Below, piece by piece: positions 48,401 to 56,414 of a stretch of 64,000 nucleotides of DNA. This DNA comes from Pseudomonadota bacterium (GTDB taxonomy: Bacteria; Pseudomonadota; Gammaproteobacteria; Berkiellales; Berkiellaceae). Location: the NCBI GenBank assembly GCA_018242045.1, contig JAFECR010000030.1, positions 1 to 64,000 of the forward strand, in the 5' to 3' direction. The notes under the pieces were generated by a model, which had not been told where the DNA came from, ran no database searches, and saw only the letters and a program-made list of their open reading frames with translations. Both the position numbers and the translations under genes were made by a program. Positions within the stretch are counted from its first letter, which is position 1, and each line of letters opens with the position of its first letter.

Positions 48401-51400
48401 TTCTTTTAGCTTAATTTTATTCAACAACTGCGCCACACATCGCTGCAAATCACTAACAGCAAATGGCATAACTACTTTTTCATCAAAACGTGAATCAAGA
48501 TCTGAAACACGATAGGCATCGGGTTTATTGGGATCATAAAAACCGATCACTAACGCTTCTTTTGGAATTAATGTGCTATCAATTTTGCGAACTTCATCAA
48601 TGATGGTATTCGTTCTTGCTATCTCGTTGGGGTTAAAATTATCCCAATTAACAATGATAACGGGAGACTTGCCTTGATTTTCTAGCAAAAATTGATGTAA
48701 TCGGCCTCCTGGCCCTTTGCGCAATATGCCTTGATTGTCAGAACGTTCAATCCAGCGTGAAGAACACACGCAATCTTTAGCTGAATCAATATAATAAACA
48801 GGACGAGATGCCGCTAAGCATTTATCTTGCAAATAAATTTGATACCCCATGACACCATCACTTGGTGTTTTCAACAATATATTTTTGCCTGACTTCGCCA
48901 GAATTTGATTGGTAAAATCACTGATTAACGTCGGATCTTGTTTAGGCGTTTCCCAGGTAACAAAATGAGAATTAAGACTCTCTTTATTAATTACAATATC
49001 AACGTCAGATAGATTGCTTTGCTTTTTCTGGGGTGTTATGCCTAGGTTAGTATTTTCATGAATATTAAGATTAACCGGATAGCCACCCAAATCACATTTA
49101 TGCAGGTATCCTTGATAATTCACTTCGATAAAAGCATGACAATCATTCCCAATATATTGATTCATTTCATTGGGATGTGTTTTTTGACGATTCACTTTCT
49201 CAACAATGGCGCGATGACGACAAGCGCCACATTTTTGTTGGTTAATTTCACGATAATAGTCCTGTCCGCTAATCAGTGTTTTTCCTTCACGTGTCAATTT
49301 CTTCGGTTTAAACTCTTTTAAATAATATTCAACTCTTGCTGCTAATATTGGCGGTAATGGTTTAATGGGAGGAACTTCAATTACATAGTGCGCCATCACT
49401 TGTGCATGACCTTCTTTAAGGCGAATACAGTAAAATGCTTGGTCTTTCAAATATTTGAATTCAACCTCATTTGCAGTAAACCCTTTAATATAAAAATGAG
49501 TTATTTTTTCTTGTGCATAATAAGATGGCAGCACTTCCCATTCTTGCGACAGGTTAATGGGCGATCGTGCATAGTATCTTTCACTTACTTCTTTTCGAGT
49601 AGCAAGGTTTTTAAACTTATTTAAAAGGCTATTTTTCCCAAATTCATCTCTTGCTTGAATGACTTCTTTTTCCGATTGACACCATTTTGGTGGTTCACAA
49701 TCCACTAAATTTGGCGGTTCTTGAATTAAAATAAAAGGATCTTCTTCTGGCTTTAATGCACTTTCTTTGACCAACACTTTTTGAAAAGCTTGCAATCTAT
49801 ATTCTTTTGGATGCGGATGCGCAAGACCAGCTCTGGCATAAAAAATTCTTTCAACCTGCAAATTCGGCACTTTTTGGGGATCGGTATCGGCATCGATGGA
49901 GCGTGTTTTACATTGCCTGGCACGCTCAAAGCTAGAACCAGCACTAGAGCCAGACTGTTCTTGTGCTTTATTACTTAAAAAGAAAGATTGCCATTTTTGA
50001 AAGATTGTCTGCTTTTTAATAACGGCGGCAAGCGCTTCTTGCCGTTCTTTTTTTAATCTCTCCTCAATCTCAGTTCTGTCAACAAAAACAGTACGAAACT
50101 CATCAAATCGAGCTTCCTTCAAGGCTTGTTTTAAATGATTTGCATGCGTGATATCAACCACTTTTAATTTTTTTGCATTTTTTAAAATATGAAAAAGAAA
50201 CTCTGGTGACAAAATACTATTACCGAGATCTAATTTTTCAAGGTTTAAAGACGGCAAAGGCTTTTTATGCCAATCTATTTTTTGATTGACAACATTTTCC
50301 TCAGTATGATTGCCAGTTAAAATGAGGGTCTTTAAATTTTCAAATGAAGTTAAAAATATATGTAAATATTCTTCATCAGCACAAACCCCAATTTCTTCTA
50401 TGGAATTTGGAATTGTTAATGCCGCATCAAGATCAGCAATATATATGCTTTTTAATTGCGAGGAATGCTCAATGATAGGCAAATCTTCTAACTCATTCGC
50501 CTGCAATATTATTTCATTTAAGTTCTTTAGCGCTTGAGATTGCAAAAATTGTGTATGCGCAGCAGATCCCTTAAAATTTTTAATGCTATTTTTTTCTGGA
50601 AAACAACAAGCCAATTCAAGCTTTTTAAGGTTTTTGCCATGTTTTGCTAAAAAACGAAACAACTTATCTGCAGAATCATCAAAGCCGTTTAAATATAACT
50701 CTTCTAGCATTGCTTCGGGATGTAGTTGGGGTAGTGTTTCTGTTGGTAGCAATCCTAAGCTTAGTTTTTTCAAATTTTTAGCTTTTTTAAAGACAGTTTC
50801 AAATTGCTTTCCAAGATAACTATAATAAGAAATTTCTTCAATTTGATCATAGCCAATTTCGCTGTTTATTGAATCTATATTATTTTCATCAACACGTTGA
50901 TATGGTCTATTTAAAAGAACGAATCTAGAAAAATTTTTATCGCGAGCTGCTAAAGTAATTTCTTTTTTTATTTTTTCTGATTTGATTTTTGCTAGATTAT
51001 CAATTGACCAATCCATTAAATCTATACATCCCACGAGCTCTTGGGTAAGTTCTTGTCTGAAATAGTCGCTCATATCTGCCAATAATTGTCTTTGCTCAAA
51101 ATAGCCCATTAATAGCAATTCATCTGCACAGATCCCTTTTTGTGCCATTATTTTTGTAATTTTATCAGGATGCTCTGAATTTATCTTAAATTTGGGTGCA
51201 AATAGATCATGCCAACTTTTAGGTTTTAGCGCACGCGGATCTCCTCTTTCCCAATGTTTATTAAAAAAGTTATCTATATTATCTTGTGTTATTGCTATGG
51301 GATCATTTTGCCAAGCATACAAAGAAAATCCTTCTTTGAGTAATCGTGCTAAAACGCTCTTTAATGCTCTTGTGTGACGTGACCCATAGCGGTGAAACGT

Positions 51401-51571
51401 GTGGGTAAAGACTAAGGTCTTTTTTTTAAGGACGTTTTCGCCTTCTTCTTGTAACCAATAATCAGGTAGCGTCGCTATAAATCTTTCAACTTCAAAATTT
51501 CCGGTTACCGTGGTGGTGTAACTTGGTTTTTTATCAAAATAATATAGCCATTTGGGAATGAAATTGATCAT
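45443..51571 (-). CDS. LRR / transglutaminase-like / dual AAA+ ATPase giant protein
   Basis: 2042 aa. Residues about 250-470 are leucine-rich repeats (NLKKLSLGL, MLEELYLNG, NLEKLDLGN). A transglutaminase-like domain has C784 (CGACRHRA), H812 (DCHAFIEV) and D827 (KCDLGGY), the family's Cys-His-Asp triad and spacing. Two AAA+ modules of the MoxR/dynein-like (AAA_5) kind follow: GPTGAGKT (1447-1454) with FVDE (1492-1495), and GESAEGKS (1715-1722) with VIDE (1777-1780), then GTLNPIDYPGRRPISLAVKR as sensor/arginine region. Two membrane helices lie near 1928-1963, then a C-terminal block shared with the gene upstream. It overlaps that gene by 4 bp. The combination suggests an ATP-driven, membrane-bound enzyme that modifies proteins, possibly a host-directed effector. 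Confidence 0.85.
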   Translation of the reverse strand: MINFIPKWLYYFDKKPSYTTTVTGNFEVERFIATLPDYWLQEEGENVLKKKTLVFTHTFHRYGSRHTRALKSVLARLLKEGFSLYAWQNDPIAITQDNIDNFFNKHWERGDPRALKPKSWHDLFAPKFKINSEHPDKITKIMAQKGICADELLLMGYFEQRQLLADMSDYFRQELTQELVGCIDLMDWSIDNLAKIKSEKIKKEITLAARDKNFSRFVLLNRPYQRVDENNIDSINSEIGYDQIEEISYYSYLGKQFETVFKKAKNLKKLSLGLLPTETLPQLHPEAMLEELYLNGFDDSADKLFRFLAKHGKNLKKLELACCFPEKNSIKNFKGSAAHTQFLQSQALKNLNEIILQANELEDLPIIEHSSQLKSIYIADLDAALTIPNSIEEIGVCADEEYLHIFLTSFENLKTLILTGNHTEENVVNQKIDWHKKPLPSLNLEKLDLGNSILSPEFLFHILKNAKKLKVVDITHANHLKQALKEARFDEFRTVFVDRTEIEERLKKERQEALAAVIKKQTIFQKWQSFFLSNKAQEQSGSSAGSSFERARQCKTRSIDADTDPQKVPNLQVERIFYARAGLAHPHPKEYRLQAFQKVLVKESALKPEEDPFILIQEPPNLVDCEPPKWCQSEKEVIQARDEFGKNSLLNKFKNLATRKEVSERYYARSPINLSQEWEVLPSYYAQEKITHFYIKGFTANEVEFKYLKDQAFYCIRLKEGHAQVMAHYVIEVPPIKPLPPILAARVEYYLKEFKPKKLTREGKTLISGQDYYREINQQKCGACRHRAIVEKVNRQKTHPNEMNQYIGNDCHAFIEVNYQGYLHKCDLGGYPVNLNIHENTNLGITPQKKQSNLSDVDIVINKESLNSHFVTWETPKQDPTLISDFTNQILAKSGKNILLKTPSDGVMGYQIYLQDKCLAASRPVYYIDSAKDCVCSSRWIERSDNQGILRKGPGGRLHQFLLENQGKSPVIIVNWDNFNPNEIARTNTIIDEVRKIDSTLIPKEALVIGFYDPNKPDAYRVSDLDSRFDEKVVMPFAVSDLQRCVAQLLNKIKLKENDIQTHKIDLLNSIHWRAILLGQWVLAGTKFIYKPGELIDALKKESIIEIANGPWHLPEFQLFWLQFLLHKNVKAFDENLTLGADTQFVKSVGYNWENLTKHIHLIKDAPFVHVLNPTTLGQFITTYTEVDEELFATPGKLAQYQNQTMNIELTRNLSEEQWVRLLKECEKINVTLLLIQRESHVLPQAMQNLKTVTLEGFNKQKHQYQLEVHLTNNIDKTIEAIQQETYMRAVNISECKSSELMMHHDAKWLDEVTFNIKQRKAGILRALQQGENLILYGNFSQECVDSLAELCVENAVLPTPFTPLQATKPGKLILVTQQTDSFKFTTTKKHKFATQALKEQNPPPKEQSPEIHELDLSLQTSDAFESDRLAQIKAGLSKAPTLLIEGPTGAGKTTIIFNTLRVLPEYAVFVGLESLHHCLTEHIPGKEKILFVDEANLTNQDFTMFDGLYQNPPFIYYDGEFYNGKNLKVIFAANPNSYGGERKKPSFFEAHPNAITFNALPEAMIYHRILKPLFKDGDKAHCCELFLQIYHKIVSLSKDTVLMTPRELELMALEVLSKDATKQRQHALQIAYLLGKSVLAPTQQKDFKDWFEQQFKDFKRLNFVQNFKIGDFLVTHSRIEAYQLVSSLLNIRDYQQQSAEKENMAGLAGMLIEGESAEGKSKFIIEMLKYYGYQEAPIDLSKAQQGKIFYHLPVSMSAKEKKEFLLKAFHEGAVVVIDEINSSEILEETLNAIAMGRDLAGKKAKVAGFKLFGTLNPIDYPGRRPISLAVKRRFVQCQFLPYDEGEIVDLLLDQGITQEGAQLIARDYFAAKQYAIKNHLSPCPNFRNVKRAAAAYLAGKYSINKVDIWFDTSKNATKEKKYWQDLILHPTKHPVALGVLVFVAMTSYYGVMVALGVSLTLALVLQLRNWLHQRLAQFYVKTDPELTKKGNIHTPFAAGLQAGNSWFYYFKSCSAQENWRYYPEFAAGLEHAYQESRPKVK

Positions 51572-52785
51572 GACTTAAGGTTAAGCCGAGGCTTGTTCTT
51601 TTTTGCTTCTTCCATGCCAATACAATAAGTGGGATAATTATCCCAGTTATTAAACGATATATAACTGGTAAAATATTTAACCCAGCTATTTGAAGCTAAG
51701 AGACCATCATTAAATGCTTCTTGCTCTTCTTGACTATTAAATACGGGATGCTTATTAAAGACTTCATTTAAATCTTTAGCAACCGTTGCTCTTATTACAA
51801 GAAAGGAAGTTAAAGACCAACCTGCGCCTAATCCAAAAAGTACACCACCTGAAACACTACCAATCAAATAAGCCATAAACCCCATTAAAACAGGGTGTTC
51901 ACTTGGTCTTTCAATCACTGACTTGAATTGCTTTTTTAAATAATTTAAGACGCTACTACTCTTTTTGCGTTTATCCAGAACTTGTAATTTTGAAGCAAAA
52001 CTAAATTGCGCTTGCTGGTTAGTCAAAATATATAATCTACCTGGATTTTCGGCCTTTAGCTCAGAAGGCAGATAGGCATTTGAAACACAAAATTTCGCGA
52101 AATGATCTATTTGTGTTTGCGAGAAATGCCCGCTTATCACAAAGCTCTTGCCATTAATTAAATCTTGCATTAATTGTGAAGGAATGTATTTTTTTGTGAG
52201 CGTATTCTTATTTTTCCAACGCAGGCCATACTTTCCAAAAATATCACCGTCTTTAAATCCTTTAATATCTATCGCTTGAACATTATTGCCTTGCAACTCA
52301 AGTACCTTCTCTTGTATGTTTTGCGTAATGAGAACATCAACGTTAAAAGAGTGGGTATGATTAAGTTGCATTGAATCGGTCTTGACAGAATTAACTACTT
52401 TTAAATTATATTTTTTCAAAAGTTCGGGAGTTTTAAACATTTCCACAGTAACATGATGTTTTTGACACTCTGTTAGTAATCTTATCCATTGGTTTTTGCT
52501 AATGCTGCTCGTCAACTTAATGCGGATCCGGTTATTTTTATTATCTTCTATCCAACCCGGGAGTCGATAAACATGGTTGCTCTGGGTTAAAAGTTGCTCT
52601 TTACTAAAAAATTGCTCAAAGGTAGCGGGATTTAGAATATAAGCTGGTTCATCACTATCTTCTGCAGAATGGTTAATTTCGACAGATTTTAACAATTCAT
52701 TCCAATTGTTTTTGTCTTGCCAAAAATTTCTTTTTACGTTACTAAAAATACTAACCGGTCTTGATCTGAGCATGAATTTTAGCAT
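51568..52785 (-). CDS. Short paralogue of the 2042-aa protein lacking LRR, transglutaminase and ATPase modules
   Basis: 405 aa. It aligns with two separate parts of the 2042-aa protein: the segment before the first AAA module (ILNPATFEQF, NQWIRLLTECQKHHVTV, FVISGHFSQTQIDHFAKFCV, NPGRLYILTNQQ against VLNPTTLGQF, EQWVRLLKECEKINVTL, LILYGNFSQECVDSLAELCV, KPGKLILVTQQ) and the membrane helices plus C-terminal block (HPVLMGFMAYLIG, GLLASNSWVKYF, NWDNYP). The ATPases between these parts are absent. It is the first gene of the pair and its stop overlaps the next start (ATGA). It may partner with the large protein in the membrane. Confidence 0.82.
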   Translation of the reverse strand: MLKFMLRSRPVSIFSNVKRNFWQDKNNWNELLKSVEINHSAEDSDEPAYILNPATFEQFFSKEQLLTQSNHVYRLPGWIEDNKNNRIRIKLTSSISKNQWIRLLTECQKHHVTVEMFKTPELLKKYNLKVVNSVKTDSMQLNHTHSFNVDVLITQNIQEKVLELQGNNVQAIDIKGFKDGDIFGKYGLRWKNKNTLTKKYIPSQLMQDLINGKSFVISGHFSQTQIDHFAKFCVSNAYLPSELKAENPGRLYILTNQQAQFSFASKLQVLDKRKKSSSVLNYLKKQFKSVIERPSEHPVLMGFMAYLIGSVSGGVLFGLGAGWSLTSFLVIRATVAKDLNEVFNKHPVFNSQEEQEAFNDGLLASNSWVKYFTSYISFNNWDNYPTYCIGMEEAKKNKPRLNLKS

Positions 52786-52894
52786 GTGGGTTCCTAGAAA
52801 CTAAATCAAGTTAGCATTCTAGCGATATCTTAGTCTAAAGTAAAGTTCAGTTAAGAAGTAAACATTGTGGTTACACGAAATTAATCGATGACCG

Positions 52895-52913
52895 TATATT
52901 CTCGAACCAGTTT
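52895..52913 (-). repeat. AAACTGGTTCGAGAATATA element, inverted copy
   Basis: 18 of 19 bases match 33522-33540 in reverse orientation. It lies in the 253-bp gap between the 405-aa gene and the desaturase, beside a second repeat at 52936. Confidence 0.45.
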
Positions 52914-52935
52914 GAATTTACTACCGAGAAAAAAG

Positions 52936-52973
52936 ACTGGATTGCCACGTCGCTTCGCTCCTCGCAAAGACGG
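52936..52973 (-). repeat. Dispersed palindromic repeat of the 'GCGAGGAGCGAAGCGACGTGG' kind
   Basis: Read on the minus strand the element runs CCGTCTTTGCGAGGAGCGAA then GCGACGTGGCAATCCAGT. Near-identical intergenic repeats are known from many obligately or facultatively intracellular bacteria. Only one full copy is in the window. Confidence 0.6.
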
Positions 52974-53038
52974 ATCATGAGTTGGCTGATCCTAAATCCG
53001 CGCCAAGCGCACAGATCCCCAGGAGTGTACGCTTTGGT

Positions 53039-53836
53039 TCAATTAGTAGGTTTAGGTATTTTAAAATCTGATACTTGGCCAATTTTTTTAAAAAATAACA
53101 ACACCCATTTTCCAATATCTATTTCATACCAGCGGTGTCCTAAAAAAGGCATTTGCAAATAACGATGATGGTTATTGTGCCAACCTTCACCAAAGGTAAA
53201 TAACGCTACTAAAAGGTTATTTTTGCTGTTGTCATCCATGGTGTTGTAACGGCGTTTTCCCCAACGATGGCAAACTGAATTGACAAACCAGGTCATATGA
53301 ATGCACAAAAATACTCTCAGAAAACCAGCCCAAAGTAGCCCTACCCACCCCAACAATAATCCTGGGATAATAAGCCCTAACATGCTATAAAAAATATAAT
53401 GCTTGGATACATGAATGACATCTTTGTCTTTCAATAACCAACTGCCATAACGTCTAAAATTAGGACGATAGTCTTTAAATACCCAGCCACAATGAGAATA
53501 CCAAAAGCCTTGTTGCACAGGCGAATGCACATCTCCTGGTTTGTCGGCAAAACGATGATGCTGAATGTGCAAAGAAGCCCAGCTAGCAGGACCACCTTGC
53601 ATTGCAAACGCACCACAAACAAGTAAAAATCGCTTTAACCAAGGCTTTGCTTGAAATGAGCGGTGAGTAACCAATCGGTGATATCCCAAAGTGATCCCCA
53701 AACCGGAAAGGCAATACATCACTATTGCCAAAGCAATATCTAAACCCGAAACCCAACCTTGCCACCAGGTCCAAACAGCCAGCGGAACTGATAAAGGCGT
53801 AATAAAAACTAAAAAAAAGGCATATAAATAATTCAT
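53039..53836 (-). CDS. Acyl-CoA delta-9 type fatty acid desaturase
   Basis: Membrane di-iron enzyme that introduces a double bond in acyl chains. All three histidine boxes are present: HRLVTH (53-58), HIQHH (90-94) and EGWHNNHH near residue 215. Four hydrophobic segments. 265 aa is on the short side for the stearoyl-CoA desaturase family but normal for bacterial forms. With the neighbouring hydrolases it points to active membrane-lipid tuning. Confidence 0.93.
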   Translation of the reverse strand: MNYLYAFFLVFITPLSVPLAVWTWWQGWVSGLDIALAIVMYCLSGLGITLGYHRLVTHRSFQAKPWLKRFLLVCGAFAMQGGPASWASLHIQHHRFADKPGDVHSPVQQGFWYSHCGWVFKDYRPNFRRYGSWLLKDKDVIHVSKHYIFYSMLGLIIPGLLLGWVGLLWAGFLRVFLCIHMTWFVNSVCHRWGKRRYNTMDDNSKNNLLVALFTFGEGWHNNHHRYLQMPFLGHRWYEIDIGKWVLLFFKKIGQVSDFKIPKPTN

Positions 53837-53910
53837 TTATTAGACTTATCGATCTTATTTAGTGGAAAGTATATCATCGAGCAAGATCCTGTGATACCGG
53901 ACATATTGGT

Positions 53911-54828
53911 ATGAACTTAGATCCTACGCTTAAAAGATTGGTAACCATAGCTTATTTAAATGGTTTTGGTCAAATCCATCAATTGACACCAGAGCAAATA
54001 CGCTTATATCTCAGCCATCCCAAACTTAAAATTACGCCGGCTCATTTTAAAGATGTGCACACAGATGAGGCCTTGCAATTACGGTGCTATACCCCTAGCC
54101 ACCTTTCAGATAAAACCTTGCCTGCAGTTATCTACCTGTCTGCAACGGCTTTTGTACTCGATAGATTAGATGCCAGCAATGATTATTGCAGTTTGTTAGC
54201 CAACAACTTAGGAATGAAAATAATCAATATCGCCCATCGATTAGCGCCGGAACATAAATTTCCACAGTTTCTCTATGATTGTTTAAATAGCATCAAATGG
54301 ATTTCCCATCACGGCGCAATGCTGCAAATCGATAGCGACAAATTAAGCATTTGGGGAGAAAGTTCGGGAGCTAGCATCGCTGCGACGTGCACCCATCTTT
54401 TACGTGATGAAGCCAAACCTAACTTGTTAAAATACCAAACGTTATTTTACCCGATGGTCGATCTTGTGACGCCTTTTCCTTCCAAGGAAACCTTTGGTTA
54501 CGGCTATATGTTAGATAAACCTTTTATTGCTTGGCTAGATGCAAAAGGGTTTCATCCTGAACAAAATAGAGCTTGTCCTTTAGTTTCTCCTCTGCTTGCA
54601 TCTTCTTTTGCAAACTTACCACCTGCAACTATCATTACCGCTGAATGCGATCCGTTGCGAGACGAAGGCGAAGCATATGCACAAAAATTAATCGATAACC
54701 AGGTAGTCGTCAAAACACAGCGTTTTGACGGCATGATCCATGGTTTTATGCGTTTTTATCCCAAAGTCAAAGCCTCTCAATCAGCACTGACTTTTGCTTG
54801 CAATGCTTTGAAAAATGCTTTGATCTAA
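53911..54828 (+). CDS. HSL-family alpha/beta hydrolase with altered oxyanion motif
   Basis: 305 aa. The nucleophile elbow is GESSG (S151), the acid is in ECDPLRDEGEAY (near 248) and the histidine in DGMIHGFMRF (near 278), so the triad is complete. The usual HGGG oxyanion motif of hormone-sensitive-lipase relatives is replaced by YLSATAFVLD (75-84). It probably cleaves ester bonds in lipids or other acyl compounds; the substrate is unknown. Its stop abuts the stop of the convergent IcmL-like gene. Confidence 0.85.
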   Translation: MNLDPTLKRLVTIAYLNGFGQIHQLTPEQIRLYLSHPKLKITPAHFKDVHTDEALQLRCYTPSHLSDKTLPAVIYLSATAFVLDRLDASNDYCSLLANNLGMKIINIAHRLAPEHKFPQFLYDCLNSIKWISHHGAMLQIDSDKLSIWGESSGASIAATCTHLLRDEAKPNLLKYQTLFYPMVDLVTPFPSKETFGYGYMLDKPFIAWLDAKGFHPEQNRACPLVSPLLASSFANLPPATIITAECDPLRDEGEAYAQKLIDNQVVVKTQRFDGMIHGFMRFYPKVKASQSALTFACNALKNALI

Positions 54829-55530
54829 TCATTTAGGTAAGGAGCTACTGGCAGCGCCAGTCCCATTCGTACTTGAGGGTGGCGTTGCCCCCGTGTTTGT
54901 TCGTGTCGTCCCCTCGGCTGGTTTTTGTTGCTCAGTAGGTGCAATGGATGCTGTAATACTATGTATCGCTATCCCAACCGGGCTATCATTGCTAGGTACT
55001 CGCACCACTTCAACATTGGCCTGCAATTTTTGGACCACCGATTCGGTGGTGCTTTTGTAGGTCACATCGATTGGGATCTGTACTTCCCAGGTATAGATAC
55101 CATTGACAATACCTTCTTTAACGACTTTACCTTTTTGTGCCACTTTGGCTGTTACATATAATCTTTTATCTTGCACCGCTTGCAGATTTTTTGATTCATC
55201 TAAGGCTTTCATATAAGAATCATAACCTTGTTGGGTGAAGTAACCACGGATCTGTGTGAGCACTTGAGGAAAATCTTTATAATTGTATGTATAAATCTGT
55301 TCTATATTTTCTGATGTCCAAATTAAAACTTGTGGCGAGGGTAAATTAGCTTGTTCTAAAGGCACGCTGGGCATTTTATTATGCTTTAATTCAGCCAAGT
55401 CACGCTCAATTAAACTTAAACGAACTTCAATTTCTTTCATTCTCATCTGCAACGTTGCTAAATCTGTCGGCTCTGCTGCTTGTAATGCTGTGAATGTAAA
55501 AAAAAGCCCTGTTAGCGTGATAATTCGCAT
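54829..55530 (-). CDS. IcmL/DotI-domain exported protein (type IVB secretion family)
   Basis: 233 aa. An N-terminal signal peptide (cleavage near LQAAEP), a short coiled coil (TDLATLQMRMKEIEVRLSLI) and then the IcmL-like domain: WTSENIEQIYTYNYKDFPQV, YFTQQGYDSYMKALDES and YTWEVQIPIDVTYKS are the family's conserved strands. The C-terminal tail is Ser/Thr/Pro-rich. True DotI/IcmL has a membrane anchor; here a cleavable signal makes it periplasmic. It lies outside any dot/icm cluster, 11 bp behind the PF10118 gene and in the prfC operon. The presence of an IcmL domain is the best sign here of a Dot/Icm system in this organism. Confidence 0.8.
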   Translation of the reverse strand: MRIITLTGLFFTFTALQAAEPTDLATLQMRMKEIEVRLSLIERDLAELKHNKMPSVPLEQANLPSPQVLIWTSENIEQIYTYNYKDFPQVLTQIRGYFTQQGYDSYMKALDESKNLQAVQDKRLYVTAKVAQKGKVVKEGIVNGIYTWEVQIPIDVTYKSTTESVVQKLQANVEVVRVPSNDSPVGIAIHSITASIAPTEQQKPAEGTTRTNTGATPPSSTNGTGAASSSLPK

Positions 55531-55541
55531 AAGTGTTCCTG

Positions 55542-56396
55542 TTAATTAGTTAAAATATCTCTTTCTAATTTTTGCACCATATCTTCAAACGAAGAAGAGG
55601 CAAAAAACAATTTCCATTGCGCAATCAACCCATAGTTATCCTGATCCCAAGGATGAAATCTCGGTAAATAATACTGAAGATACGGTAAAATGAGTTTTCT
55701 CACAAATCCTGCTTTGCCCCAACATACAACCACACATCTTATCCAAAAGCTTATTTTGAATAACAATTTGTCCTTATAAATCAGATGAAAAAAATTTCGA
55801 ACAAGCAAGCCGCCAAGCATGCCGGTAATAAACCACATGCCCAAAATTCTCACAAAATATCCCCCTTGGATACTTTCATATAAATCAAAAACCACTGCTT
55901 TGTGTTCTATTTCCTCAATCGCATGCCAACGCCATAGGGCACAATGGGGCAAAGCGGCATTTTGCAACCATTGTCTATCACGCAGAACAAGATCGGAAAT
56001 GATTGCAGTTAAATGCTCTGCTGCTAAGGTCAGTGATAAATGCATTTTTGCAGATAACTTTTTAGCAACCCACTTGAAGTTCTTAAGATTACTTTTTTCT
56101 AATCTTTTAGTGTCATAGCCTTGGCTTTTCAAGATCAAATTGTAACGCATGAATTCACTACCATGCGCAGATTCTTGACCAATAAAACCCAGCACTTGAT
56201 CACGCAAAGCACCTGGAGGAATTTTATGCTTGTATGGCAAAACGCTTGATATTGCGAGACGCTCAAAGGCAGGAGCTAAAATGGCAATAGCATTAAAGAT
56301 ATGAGTTTTAATAGGGCAGTTATCATTCCAATGCTTTGGACTGTCCTTTTTAATGCCAAACCTCAAAGGCCTTGCAACGATATCACCTTTAGACAA
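55542..56396 (-). CDS. Predicted metal-dependent hydrolase (PF10118 family)
   Basis: 284 aa with the family's metal-ligand helices: FIGQESAHGSEF (near residue 74), LTLAAEHLTA (near 120) and WHAIEEIEHKAVVFDLYE (near 153), resembling ferritin-like di-iron sites. The start is TTG, backed by AAGGAAGG four to five bases upstream. One or two membrane helices follow (ILGMWFITGMLGGLLV). The family's reaction is not established. It sits between prfC (18 bp) and the IcmL-like gene. Confidence 0.83.
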   Translation of the reverse strand: MSKGDIVARPLRFGIKKDSPKHWNDNCPIKTHIFNAIAILAPAFERLAISSVLPYKHKIPPGALRDQVLGFIGQESAHGSEFMRYNLILKSQGYDTKRLEKSNLKNFKWVAKKLSAKMHLSLTLAAEHLTAIISDLVLRDRQWLQNAALPHCALWRWHAIEEIEHKAVVFDLYESIQGGYFVRILGMWFITGMLGGLLVRNFFHLIYKDKLLFKISFWIRCVVVCWGKAGFVRKLILPYLQYYLPRFHPWDQDNYGLIAQWKLFFASSSFEDMVQKLERDILTN

Positions 56397-56414
56397 TTAA
56401 CCTTCCTTGGTATT

